Shown here: positions 37,273 through 47,668 of the stretch, one piece after another
Layout of the letters: the number at the start of each line of letters is the position of its first letter
Position numbering within the stretch: the stretch's first letter is position 1
NCBI GenBank assembly: GCA_964057225.1
Contig: OZ059894.1
Span: 8,194,131-8,258,130 of the forward strand
Length of the DNA stretch: 64,000 nucleotides
Direction of reading: 5' to 3'
Source of the DNA: Auanema rhodensis
Taxonomy: Eukaryota; Nematoda; Chromadorea; Rhabditida; Rhabditidae
Made by a program: the position numbers and the translations under genes
The notes under the pieces: generated by a model
Database searches by the model: none
Seen by the model: the letters and a program-made list of their open reading frames with translations, nothing else
What the model was told of the DNA's origin: nothing

Positions 37273-38237
37273 TCGAACTCATCTTTTGAAAAAAAAAATT
37301 TTTTTTATTGTAAAAGTCCATTTTTGCATTCTAAATTATAAATTCCTCCACTTGAAACAACAAAATGAAGGCGCCAATTTGTTTTAAGGTACAGATACAA
37401 GGGATCTCGCTCAAATGCGAGATAGGACCAATAAAATTTTTGCCCGCCGTCCTCAATTTAAAACCGTCTGAATGTCCACCCTTTTCTATATCGTATCTTG
37501 TACCGCTTCTCATGCCATTTTGAGGACGTTTGGATTGAAATAGAGGACAATTTCGCCAAACGAGAAATTATAGTTGTTCACATTTTTTTTTGGGCATAGA
37601 GAAGTTTGATTACTGGAACAAAAATTTATAAGACGCGCGCAATTGATTATAGTTTGTATATTTTGTGGTCAGGACTAGAATTTTGAAAAATTGTTATATT
37701 CAGACGTAAAAGATCATTTTACATATTATTTTGCGGGAAACCAAAATAGGTTACATAAATTGAATATAAAAACAGACCACACTAGTCCGAAAAAGCCTGG
37801 TAAATCTGCAATAAGACTTCTCAGCTCTTAATTGACAGTCAGGTCAAGTTGGCGGAAGCATAACTGCTACGGATTTTATCCCCGTAGATTATGTCACCTT
37901 CCTCAAATCATTTCGTTGTTTCAACTCATAAGATACCCCTTATCTCCTACGGTAATCCTAAGTTATTTGGAAATGTTCAAAAATAGACGTATTTTTCTCA
38001 TTTTCAAAAAGAAATTCGCTTAGGAAAACGCACTTTTGCTTATTTTGATCAAGAAAAGGGACAGCCTTTTCAATAACTCTCCTCGAACCTCATTAGCATG
38101 CACAATGTCGAAAACATTTTGAGCAAAACATGCTATTTAAGGGAAAAGGAATGAGGAAAAGATTGAAAACATAAGTCCATTTTCTTGACGAAAACAGAGC
38201 AAAGTGCACAAAAAAAATAAAAACACAGAGTACAAAC
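37273..38237 (+). other. Leader region of element 3, no gene seen
   Basis: Same sequence type as the leaders of elements 1 and 2, in inverted direction. Nothing coding is supported. Confidence 0.5.
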
Positions 38238-38242
38238 TTTAT

Positions 38243-38691
38243 TCAGTCAATACCCATATCCAAACCAAATAATGAGTCATCATAAACAATATAGATTTTA
38301 AACAATAATCTATATAATAAATAATAATAAAAATGACTCTTTTCCTGGTACCAGGCCCAAGGACGTGCGGTTAATAAACCGGCCCTACCATTATATACAT
38401 GAGCGCATAGATCAACTAAGCACCTTCGACCAACAAGCTCCACTTCGGGAGCTACATCTACGAAGGTGGCAAAGTTTATATGGCCCTGCCCCAAATAATA
38501 CATTTGAAGATCTTCGATAAACTAAAGTAATCAAATAATCAAACATAAAATGGAGATACACAAACCATTAAAATTATATCAGGATTTGGCCTATAAGCCA
38601 AAACTCCTTCTCCATCGTATTCAACGATGGATTCGTATAATTTCCACAGGACTTAGGTCATGCCAGTGGGATTATAACGTTGGAAATCCAT
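38243..38691 (-). pseudogene. Antisense gene remnant in element 3
   Basis: Copy of the gene at 7528-8072, again antisense to its element. Exon 1 starts at 38691 but has a TAA (38653-38655) at codon 13; intron 38522-38565 is intact (44 bp). Exon 2 is shortened: a deletion of roughly 110 bp joins FGL directly to the last codons. The same nonsense position is present in element 4, so it was inherited from a common derivative ancestor. Confidence 0.75.
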
Positions 38692-38910
38692 TTTTTTTCT
38701 TTCTTTCTTTTCTTTTCTTTTGTTTCTAACCTTAAAATAAATGTCCAAAGGCCGCAAAAGTACAAAGGGGACGACATGAATAAAGTTTTTTTTAAAGATT
38801 CTAGAGCAGTAAGAAAACAAAATTAGAGGAAAGTGCAAGAGCGGATAAAAATAGTTTTTGAGAAGAGATAAACATCATTAACTATAATAAGCTTACGGTA
38901 GATAGGCGGA

Positions 38911-39390
38911 GTCAGATTGGTGGCCACGATTTGGAAAACTCCCTCTCATTTACCCTCCGCATCGCCCAGCGAAGCACGACTATCCTATTGCTCCCGAATC
39001 TCTCTCTCTCCCAACACACATCTAAAAGAATCTTACGCACCTTGCGTCAACATCCCACACGTAGCTCACCATTCTCGGTTTTTCCAAACCAAAAGTCCTA
39101 CAAAGGTGGCCAAAAGATTCTCATCGGCTTTCCGAGCCCTTTACCCGTCCGATATCAACAGTGACGCTACTGTCGCAAGTCGTACCGGAAGCCGTACCCG
39201 ACTTCTCAGTGTTCAAATAGAAAAACCGCACCAACCAGACGAGAAGCCGAAGCCGCAAGTCGACAAATTCTATACTCCCCGAGAAGGCACATATTCACCT
39301 TCTGACGACACCGACGAAGATCCGGACTTCATCATAGCCGACGACAGAAAAAAATTTTATATACATTCTTTTCTTTTCTGTAAATTGTAA
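38911..39390 (+). pseudogene. gag N-terminal fragment, element 3
   Basis: About 145 codons equal to the N-terminal Gag frame of element 1 (VATIWKTPSHLPS onward to IIADD), then about 12 codons of unrelated tail before a stop. No ATG precedes it in frame, as in element 1. The open frame has survived in this derivative. Confidence 0.7.
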
Positions 39391-40029
39391 AATGAAAGTA
39401 ACGGTGAATTAGAAAATTTTTGATGAGAGATTAAGTGAGTAAACAACTAAAAACAAGGAATAAGCAAAAATATAATAAAAATAAATGACTACCGTAATCC
39501 TATACGACCGATAGAGATAATATTTTGCGCTAAACTGAGCTCCATATGTATCTCCAAGAAGAGACGAACATTGGCAGGCGCCTAAGCCACACCCCATCTG
39601 AGTGGTAGCCTCCATTAGTACTCAAGGATTCATTCAGAGAGACATATGGAGACGAGTAAATTATTAAATAAAATTATCCCCATCATCATTAGGATACGAG
39701 TAACCATGTAACGGAAATGTTTAATAATTCCTTATTATCTCACATAAATCACACATTCATGAAACAAAGAATTTTTTTTTATTACAGTACTACAAGGACT
39801 AAATTTATTTTCTAATCCTCCGTTACAAAATAACATAAAACCTATTATTGTATTCAAATTCTATCTTAATACCATAAAGAAACCTATTAAAATTATTTAT
39901 ATATCTTTCTACATGTAGATTTTAAAACTTTTAATTTTATTTGTAAACTCCTAGACTCTAAAACTCAGCTACATATACACTAAAAACACTTTATATCGCG
40001 CGGACGCGAAAAATCTTTGAAAAAGGGCA
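39391..40029 (+). other. 3' region of element 3 with polypurine tract
   Basis: AT-rich non-coding 3' part, ending in the polypurine tract TTTGAAAAAGGGCA next to the 3' LTR. On the minus strand, a 68-codon frame at 39409-39615 starts MEATTQMGCGLGACQ; related frames exist in elements 2 and 4. Confidence 0.65.
39409..39615 (-). CDS. Hypothetical antisense small frame (68 aa)
   Basis: ATG start in good context. The first 30 residues (MEATTQMGCGLGACQ, then SSLLGDTYGAQFSA) are shared with element 4 (62855-63139) and with element 2 (from 19701), with one or two changes; the remainder has a hydrophobic stretch (IYFYYIFAYSLFLVVYSL). It lies antisense to the 3' non-coding part of the element. It may be an exon or chance; I do not recognise it. 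Confidence 0.3.
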   Translation of the reverse strand: MEATTQMGCGLGACQCSSLLGDTYGAQFSAKYYLYRSYRITVVIYFYYIFAYSLFLVVYSLNLSSKIF

Positions 40030-40374
40030 CGTTCCATTCGGACTCCCCATATATGTAGCTGAAGGGTTAGAGCCAGACGACCAGAGGACCGAGGAATGGC
40101 TCCGCCTTCCCTCGTTCCCTTGGTCGGGAGTTCGCCTTTTAGCAAGCTCATGGACGGCTTGTAGTTTAGTCTTTATACTTATATTTATCTTATTGTATTG
40201 TATCTTTATCTTTGTATATTATTGTTGTAGTTTCATGCCAATAAATCTTTCTCTCTTTTATCTTATGATTGACCTTATGCTCTTTATTCCTTACCGCTAC
40301 ACCAAGGAATACTATGCGCGTCATAGTATAAACTACAATGGTTTATATTATCGACGCAGGAGCATAACAGAACG
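40030..40374 (+). repeat. 3' LTR of element 3 (345 bp)
   Basis: Ends ...CAGAACG, followed by the TAAA duplication and array spacer. Confidence 0.92.
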
Positions 40375-40533
40375 TAAAGCAAAATTAAAATTTTAATTCA
40401 TCTACTTACGATCTCATTCATAAATTTTCTAGAAGGATTGGATAAGATAGACCAGAACATCAGAAAATATAGGTCATTGACTGATCCAAAACAGCAGTAG
40501 AAACTTCACAAGTCTAGATTGTTGAGTATATGT

Positions 40534-40553
40534 GCTTCCGTGGCGCAATAGGC

Positions 40554-40589
<36 letters not shown>

Positions 40590-40812
40590 GAGCCCACCCG
40601 GGAGCGAAATATTTTTGGTTTCCACAGTTCCAATTAAGCAAAATTAAAATTTTAATTCATCTACTTACGATCTCATTCATAAATTTTCTAGAAGGATTGG
40701 ATAAGATAGACCAGAACATCAGAAAATATGGATCATTGACTGATCTAAAGCAGAAGTAGAAACTTCACAAGTCTAGATTGTTGAGTATATGTGCTTCCGT
40801 GGCGCAATAGGC

Positions 40813-40848
<36 letters not shown>

Positions 40849-41083
40849 GAGCCCACCCGGGAGCGAAACATTTTTGATTTCCACAGTTCAAATTAAGCTT
40901 CAAATTGAGCGAAATTAAAATTTTAATTCATCTACTTACGATCTCATTCATAAATTTTCTAGAAGGATTGGATAAGATAGACCAGAACATCAGAAAATAT
41001 GGATCATTGACTGATCTAAAACAGAAGTAGAAACTTCACAAGTCTAGATTGTTGAGTATATGTGCTTCCGTGGCGCAATAGGC

Positions 41084-41119
<36 letters not shown>

Positions 41120-41342
41120 GAGCCCACCCGGGAGCGAAATATTTTTGGTTTCCACAGTTCCAATTAAGCAAAATTAAAATTTTAATTCATCTACTTACGA
41201 TCTCATTCATAAATTTTCTAGAAGGATTGGATAAGATAGACCAGAACATCAGAAAATATGGATCATTGACTGATCTAAAACAGAAGTAGAAACTTCACAA
41301 GTCTAGATTGTTGAGTATATGTGCTTCCGTGGCGCAATAGGC

Positions 41343-41378
<36 letters not shown>

Positions 41379-41601
41379 GAGCCCACCCGGGAGCGAAATA
41401 TTTTTGGTTTCCACAGTTCCAATTAAGCAAAATTAAAATTTTAATTCATCTACTTACGATCTCATTCATAAATTTTCTAGAAGGATTGGATAAGAAAGAG
41501 CAGAACTTGGGAAAATACGGATCATTGACTGATCTAAAACAGAAGTAGAAACTTCACAAGTTTAGATTGTTGAGTATATGTGCTTCCGTGGCGCAATAGG
41601 C

Positions 41602-41637
<36 letters not shown>

Positions 41638-41860
41638 GAGCCCACCCGGGAGCGAAATATTTTTGGTTTCCACAGTTCCAATTAAGCAAAATTAAAATTT
41701 TAATTCATCTACTTACGATCTCATTCATAAATTTTCTAGAAGGATTGGATAAGATAGACCAGAACATCAGAAAATATGGATCATTGACTGATCTAAAACA
41801 GAAGTAGAAACTTCACAAGTCTAGATTGTTGAGTATATGTGCTTCCGTGGCGCAATAGGC

Positions 41861-41896
<36 letters not shown>

Positions 41897-42131
41897 GAGC
41901 CCACCCGGGAGCGAAACATTTTTGATTTCCACAGTTCAAATTAAGCTTCAAATTGAGCGAAATTAAAATTTTAATTCATCTACTTACGATCTCATTCATA
42001 AATTTTCTAGAAGGATTGGATAAGATAGACCAGAACATCAGAAAATATGGATCATTGACTGATCTAAAACAGAAGTAGAAACTTCACAAGTCTAGATTGT
42101 TGAGTATATGTGCTTCCGTGGCGCAATAGGC

Positions 42132-42167
<36 letters not shown>

Positions 42168-42402
42168 GAGCCCACCCGGGAGCGAAACATTTTTGATTTC
42201 CACAGTTCAAATTAAGCTTCAAATTGAGCGAAATTAAAATTTTAATTCATCTACTTACGATCTCATTCATAAATTTTCTAGAAGGATTGGATAAGATAGA
42301 CCAGAACATCAGAAAATATGGATCATTGACTGATCTAAAACAGAAGTAGAAACTTCACAAGTCTAGATTGTTGAGTATATGTGCTTCCGTGGCGCAATAG
42401 GC

Positions 42403-42438
<36 letters not shown>

Positions 42439-42661
42439 GAGCCCACCCGGGAGCGAAATATTTTTGGTTTCCACAGTTCCAATTAAGCGAAATTAAAATT
42501 TTAATTCATCTACTTACGATCTCATTCATATATTTTCTAGAAGGATTGGATAAGATAGACCAGAACATCAGAAAATATGGATCATTGACTGATCTAAAAC
42601 AGAAGTAGAAACTTCACAAGTCTAGATTGTTGAGTATATGTGCTTCCGTGGCGCAATAGGC

Positions 42662-42697
<36 letters not shown>

Positions 42698-42714
42698 GAG
42701 CCCACCCGGGAGCG
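40534..42714 (+). tRNA. Array block 3: 9 tandem tRNA-Asn(GTT) genes
   Basis: Canonical 73-nt copies starting at 40534, 40793, 41064, 41323, 41582, 41841, 42112, 42383, 42642. The unit after 41323 has the rare spacer patch AAGAAAGAGCAGAACTTGGG that otherwise occurs only after 33926 in block 2. Confidence 0.93.
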
Positions 42715-42912
42715 AAACATTTTTGATTTCCACAGTTCAAATTAAACTTCAAATTGAGCGAAATTAAAATTTTAATTCATCTACTTACGATCTCATTCAT
42801 AAATTTTCTAGAAGGATTGGATAAGATAGACCAGAACATCAGAAAATATGGATCATTGACTGATCTAAAACAGAAGTAGAAACTTCACAAGTCTAGATTG
42901 TTGAGTATATGT

Positions 42913-42932
42913 GCTTCCGTGGCGCAATAGGC
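42913..42932 (+). pseudogene. 5' fragment of tRNA-Asn (positions 1-20), cut by the composite element
   Basis: GCTTCCGTGGCGCAATAGGC; its last four bases AGGC are the target duplication. The matching 3' part is at 52087. Confidence 0.95.
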
Positions 42933-43306
42933 CGTTACATATTGTTTCTTCCCGTCTTTTCATGGTCGGAAGATATATGTACTTCTACCTTGTTCCTTAG
43001 GTAGGCAGACCCGAACGCCCCGATTTCCTTATTAAGACAAATACTTAAAGAGAAAAGGATTCATTATCAGATAACAAGAAAATACAATATAAGAATTACA
43101 TTAAGAAAGAATATAAAGAGATATGATGAAGTATTAAATAGAGTATATATATAGATGATATAGAGATGAGACTCACATGACTATAAGACAACCTATCTGG
43201 GTTAGACCAGAAGCAAGAGTGCCATGTGTGTCCCATGTTGTGGGCGGGGCTTGTTCAGGCTCCCGCTATTTGAATAGCGCGCACATGTGTGCTTGCAGAT
43301 GTGAAA
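42933..43306 (-). repeat. 3' LTR of composite (LTR A, 374 bp)
   Basis: Starts CGTTACATATTG and ends GATGTGAAA (others GATGTGACA). Contains a GC box (GGGCGGGGC) and the inverted repeat GCTATT-TG-AATAGC near its plus-strand right end. Confidence 0.9.
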
Positions 43307-44059
43307 TCCCCCCACCTTAAAAAGTTGAACGTCCTCGTTCAAAAACAAAATAAATTAATTCACTTTTTAAGATAGTTGGGTGTTGGAAAAAAAATCATGG
43401 TGTAGTGGATAAAAAAAAAGTGTATACAATACGATTTGAAAGTTTAGCTATCGTCTCTTCAAGTTTGTTGAATTCGAAATGTAGTATCGAGTAGATTCTA
43501 TTCCATTCACTTGAGTAGTGAAATGCTTGCAAACGAGAGCTTTGCTTCTAAACCATTCGACTGTGATATAGTCGTTCATTTTCTCGAGTTGTACAGGTAC
43601 GGTGTTACCCTGAGAATAGGTCGAGCCCGTTCTGTACAAAAAAATGAAAACTCGTTTAACCCGTATGACTAATGTCCATAAGGTGAATACAAGTAATGAT
43701 TAAGCATAAAAAATAGCAAAATTCACAAGAGAATGTTGAAAAAAATCTACTCAATGAGAGTTGGAGTAATAAAACAAACTTTTGTAAAACAATAGCAGAC
43801 TTCTCAGAGAAAATCAATCAACAACAAAGAAGTGGTACAATCAGAAATGGCACAAAATAAAATAAAAAAATTTCAACAATTTGATTTTGTTAAAAAAAAC
43901 TACCTTCAAGAAATTGTGATAACCGGAATAGATGTTGTCCGTTGGTAAGGTTTGACGAAGTCCTTGTGTACTCTTCTGCTTTTTCCTTTATCTGTTTGAA
44001 CCACGACGAAAGATCTTTGAACTGCTGTAACTAAATAAGGCCCTTCGAATGAAGGTGTT
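43307..44059 (-). other. Family-2 retroelement 3' end: polypurine tract, short frame, integrase C-terminal remnant
   Basis: Minus-strand AAGGTGGGGGGA adjoins LTR A (43307-43318), a polypurine tract. At 43906-44059 lies the last part of an integrase C-terminal domain (compare 45959-46144). At 43448-43639 a 63-codon open stretch without ATG is also found at 45497-45688 with only four residue changes; its role is unknown. Sequence identity with 45356-46115 stops abruptly at about 44059, where virus-derived sequence begins. Confidence 0.7.
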
Positions 44060-44972
44060 TATCACTTTGAGTAAAAGTCAGATACTTTGTAGATTTGACC
44101 TTTGGAATCGAATCACTACTAAGGATCTTAGTTATAAATAGTGATCGTGCTGTTGTGTTAGTTGGTCCAGCTGACATACCATCGGGTGTAATTATGCCCA
44201 TATCCGAATTGGCTGTGATGTATAGAGGGTTGAGAATTTCACAAACGTCCTTTGGACATCTGTATGAAACGGATCTTGTTTCTCCAACCTTAAACACACG
44301 TGATAAGTATCTATACTGCATGACAAATGTCGTACCTAGGGAATTTACGAACGGAATCTGGCACAAATCTCCGTACAATCTAACAGATGAGGCGTTCGAG
44401 AAATGTATACAAAGAATAAGTGCTCCGGGGTGAACCATAATTGCCTCGTCGATAAAAAGTTCGTCACAAGTAAAACGACGCTCTGGATGCATTAAATATG
44501 ACGTAATCGTTCTCACACGTTTCTCATTGGGAGTATTTTTCCAACCGAGTCTTTCAATATAGTCATCTTTTCCAGCCCGCGTGGCAACTAATACACATGA
44601 TTCATCACTTTCCGATAATTTCTTCGCGATTTCCGTTGTTTTACCACATCCTGGAGCAGCTTGTACGACGAATATGTCAGAAGGCACGGACAGGTCGCGA
44701 CAATCTGACACTTTCTTTAGGATCTCATCGTCCAATGCAAAAAGACAGTAGTCACTTACGACAGACAATCCGGCAACTTCCGCATCAATATCAACGAACT
44801 CTCCGTTAAAAAATTTTACCCGATAGTCGCGGATCGAACACGATGTAGAGGTGAGTGCACGCCCAGTATTAGAAATAATAATATAGTTGCCAGGTTCACG
44901 TGCGATGGTTTCACGAGCGCGTTGATCCTCGTTGTATATACGCAACATCCTATTGTGGTTCGATACTGCGCT
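44060..44972 (-). pseudogene. Endogenous viral superfamily-1 helicase fragment (part of viral second frame)
   Basis: Minus-strand frame continuing from the membrane-protein part at 47669-48845 after the inserted element. Motifs: Walker A APGCGKTT, Walker B DELFIDEA, motif III YGDLCQIPF, then SYRCPKDV, and a motif V-like LTFTQSDK just before the break. It is the helicase type of the alphavirus-like supergroup (virga, kita, negev). It ends at about 44060 where retroelement DNA follows; eight foreign codons then stop. Motif VI and any RNA polymerase are missing. No stop codon interrupts the viral part, so integration is young or the frame is kept. Confidence 0.85.
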
Positions 44973-45355
44973 CGTTACATATTGTTTCTTCCCGTCTTTT
45001 CATGGTCGGAAGATATATGTACTTCTACCTTGTTCCTTAGGTAGGCAGACCCGAACGCCCCGATTTCCTTATTAAGACAAATACTTAAAGAGAAAAAGAT
45101 TCATTATCAGATAACAAGAAAATACAATATAAGAATTACATTAAGAAAGAATATAAAGAGATCTAATAAAGTATTAAATAGAGTATATATATATAGATGA
45201 TATAGAGATGAGACTCACATGGCTATAAGACAACCTATCTGGGTTAGGCCAGAAGCAAGAGTGCCATGTGTGTCCCATGTTGTGGGCGGGGCTTGTTCAG
45301 GCTCCCGCTATTTGAATAGCGCGCACATGTTTACCATTTGCTTGCAGATGTGACA
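44973..45355 (-). repeat. 3' LTR of nested element (LTR B, 383 bp)
   Basis: CGTTACATATTG...GATGTGACA. Nearly identical to LTR C, so the insertion is recent. Confidence 0.92.
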
Positions 45356-45496
45356 TCCCCCCACCTTAAAAAGTTGAACGTCCTCGTTCAAAAACAAAAT
45401 AAATTAATTCACTTTTTAAGATAGTTGGATGTTGGAAAAAAAATCATGGTGTAGTGGATAAAAAAAAAATGTATACAATACGATTTGAAAGTTTAG

Positions 45497-45688
45497 CTAT
45501 TGTCTCTTCAAGTTTGTTGAATTCGAAATGTAGTATCGAGTAGATTCTATTTCATTCACTTGAGTAGTGAAATGCTTGCAAACGAGAGCTTTGCTTCTAA
45601 ACCATTCGACTGTGATATAGTCGTTCATTTTCTTGAGTTGTACAGGTACGGTGTTACCCTGAGAATAGGTCGAGCTCGTTTTGTACAA
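45497..45688 (-). CDS. Hypothetical short frame in family-2 3' region
   Basis: 63 open codons (contains VEWFRSKALVCKHF) with a TTG as first possible start and an internal ATG at codon 21. The copy at 43448-43639 has four residue changes and no stop. It could be an exon of an env-like or accessory frame, or chance. Not recognised. Confidence 0.25.
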   Translation of the reverse strand: MYKTSSTYSQGNTVPVQLKKMNDYITVEWFRSKALVCKHFTTQVNEIESTRYYISNSTNLKRQ

Positions 45689-45958
45689 AAAAATGAAAAC
45701 TCGTTTAACCCGTATGACTAATGTCCATAAGGTGAATACAAGTAATGATTAAGCATAAAAAATAGCATGATTCACAAGAGAATGTTGAAAAAAAAATCTA
45801 CTCAATGAGAGTTGGAGTAATAAAACAAAACCTTGTAAAACAATAGCAGACTTCTCAGAGAAAATCAATCAACAACAAAGAAGTGTTACAATTAGAAATG
45901 GCACAAAATAAAATAAGAAAAATTTCAACAATTTGATTTTGTTAAAAAAAAACTACCT

Positions 45959-46144
45959 TCAAGAAATTGTGATAACCGGAATAGATGTTGTCCGTTGGTA
46001 AGGTTTGACGAAGTCCTTGTGTACTCTTCTGCTTTTTCCTTTATCTGTTTGAACCACGACGAAAGATCTTTGAACTGCTGTAACTAAATAAGGCCCTTCG
46101 AATGAAGGTGTTAGTTTGTTTCGTGTAGAATTCACTTTTATCAT
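45959..46144 (-). pseudogene. Integrase C-terminal remnant, family-2 element
   Basis: 61 codons containing NKLTPSFEGPYLV and RRVHKDFVKPY, the pattern of the C-terminal beta-barrel of Ty3/gypsy integrases that follows the GPY/F module. It is the end of pol; everything upstream in pol is deleted. Confidence 0.8.
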
Positions 46145-46146
46145 AA

Positions 46147-46432
46147 CTAAGTCATTAACCGTTGTTTATTCTTCTTTGTTGTTGTGTGACATACAAAAGG
46201 TATGGCTCTGGTGATCCTTGTTCCTAATCTTTGTTGTCCTCGCTGATGTCCGAGTCCGACATGGTGGCTGGTGAATACAGTTAGATGAATATAAGAGCGC
46301 GTACTGGAAGCAACTAGACTCCAGTAAAAACGTTTGTGACAATGGCGTCTGATGAAGGAGGATCGTTGAAGCTTCAAGCTCCGCCTCCAGCCATGTGTCA
46401 CGACACCAGATGTTAGCGCTTATGGTAAACAA
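46147..46432 (-). pseudogene. Possible 5' coding remnant of family-2 element
   Basis: Two overlapping open frames of 84-88 codons follow the leader directly. Placement at the start of the coding region suggests a gag N-terminal remnant, but I recognise no Gag motif and cannot choose the frame. Confidence 0.3.
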
Positions 46433-47272
46433 CCATTGACCGTCTGTCGTGATATTTGAATATTATAATCACTAATGTCAGCTTAGAGACAAATTAGGAA
46501 TCACAGATGGTGCCTTAAGCCTGTTTGAAAACTTTTGAATTTTAACAGCTGTTATTGACTACACATGCCGAACAGCTGGTACGCGTGGGCCAACTATTTG
46601 AATGTGAGTAAGCTTAAAGTAAACAAAAATGTCTCATCTCGTATATTAAGTTCAATTTTATAAAGTTTATTAAGATTTGTAGAAAGAATTTCAAAATAAA
46701 TCTTAATTAAGATAATTTTTAATTTAATTTCAAAAGATTTAGAAGGTAATTTAAGATTGATATAGGAATTCAAATTCAGTAATCTGTCAATAATATAGGA
46801 AAAAGGAAACGTTGGCAGACGTAGAGTGGACTTGGGTGGGTAGGAATTTAAATATTCTTATTATCTCTGAACTAATAAGAAAAGAGTTAACAGGAGTAGA
46901 ACCCTGATGAACCCTTGGATGTGAATCAAAATCAAAAATCGTAAATAAAATTATCCCAACAGCCTCCAGCTTCCAAACAACTCAGCTAAAAAGTGAGCTC
47001 TGTTGCCACACTGGACATTCACATCATAAAGTAATGAATCAAAATAGCACGCGCGTGCATAACAAAAAGGTAACGCTCGTCAAAACTATTGTCTGATAGT
47101 TTCCCCAAACGTCTCAGACACCTCCCAGTTTTTGTTGAGCGGAGGAGAAGTGGTAGCCAAAATAATTTTTGGGGAAATCATGGTGCACGGCTCGGTTACT
47201 CCTCACTGTTGGGTAATTAAGTCCAAAAGTCTCGTAAACTTGCTGTCAATAAATTAACAGTAGAGTAAGCAA
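46433..47272 (-). other. Leader of nested family-2 element, no gene seen
   Basis: About 840 bp, AT-rich, between the primer-binding site and the first possible coding sequence. No convincing frame or structure seen. Confidence 0.5.
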
Positions 47273-47285
47273 GGTGGAACCTCCA
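47273..47285 (-). promoter_or_regulatory. Primer-binding site for tRNA-Gln (family 2)
   Basis: GGTGGAACCTCCA on the plus strand, next to LTR C. The same 13 bases are used by family 1, whose LTRs are otherwise unrelated. Confidence 0.85.
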
Positions 47286-47668
47286 CGTTACATATTGTTT
47301 CTTCCCGTCTTTTCATGGTCGGAAGATATATGTACTTCTACCTTGTTCCTTAGGTAGGCAGACCCGAACGCCCCGATTTCCTTATTAAGACAAATACTTA
47401 AAGAGAAAAAGATTCATTATCAGATAACAAGAAAATACAATATAAGAATTACATTAAGAAAGAATATAAAGAGATCTAATAAAGTATTAAATAGAGTATA
47501 TATATATAGATGATATAGAGATGAGACTCACATGGCTATAAGACAACCTATCTGGGTTAGGCCAGAAGCAAGAGTGCCATGTGTGTCCCATGTTGTGGGC
47601 GGGGCTTGTTCAGGCTCCCGCTATTTGAATAGCGCGCACATGTTTACCATTTGCTTGCAGATGTGACA
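47286..47668 (-). repeat. 5' LTR of nested element (LTR C, 383 bp)
   Basis: Same ends and same internal TTTACCATTTGC variant as LTR B. Confidence 0.92.

Larger units (their letters stand above)
36915..40374 (+). mobile_element. LTR family 1, element 3: non-autonomous derivative, 3460 bp
   Basis: Inserted in the opposite direction to elements 1, 2 and 4. Target duplication TAAA (36911-36914 and 40375-40378) splits the spacer CCAATAAAGCAAAATT, 31 bp downstream of a tRNA. Order: 5' LTR, primer-binding site, leader, antisense gene remnant, gag N-terminal fragment, 3' region, polypurine tract, 3' LTR. The deletion breakpoint is the same as in elements 2 and 4. Confidence 0.92.
40375..42932 (+). 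repeat. Tandem repeat, 259/271-bp unit, block 3
   Basis: Continues block 2 after element 3 and ends inside a tRNA cut by the virus-bearing composite element at 42933. Confidence 0.95.
44973..47668 (-). mobile_element. Nested family-2 LTR element, internally deleted, 2696 bp
   Basis: LTRs B (44973-45355) and C (47286-47668) enclose 1930 bp. Target duplication CGCT (44969-44972 and 47669-47672) lies in the viral frame. Minus-strand order: 5' LTR C, tRNA-Gln primer site (47273-47285), leader, a short remnant of 5' coding sequence (46432-46147), integrase C terminus (46144-45959), 3' region, polypurine tract (45356-45372), 3' LTR B. Most of gag-pol is deleted, so it is non-autonomous. Confidence 0.9.

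Noticed and set aside
9403..42932. CRISPR-like regularly spaced repeats
   Set aside because: The repeat is a whole 259/271-bp unit, spacers are not unique, and the context is eukaryotic.
43448..43639. Env-like domain in the family-2 3' region
   Set aside because: Only 63 open codons without signal peptide, membrane segment or ATG; kept as hypothetical only.
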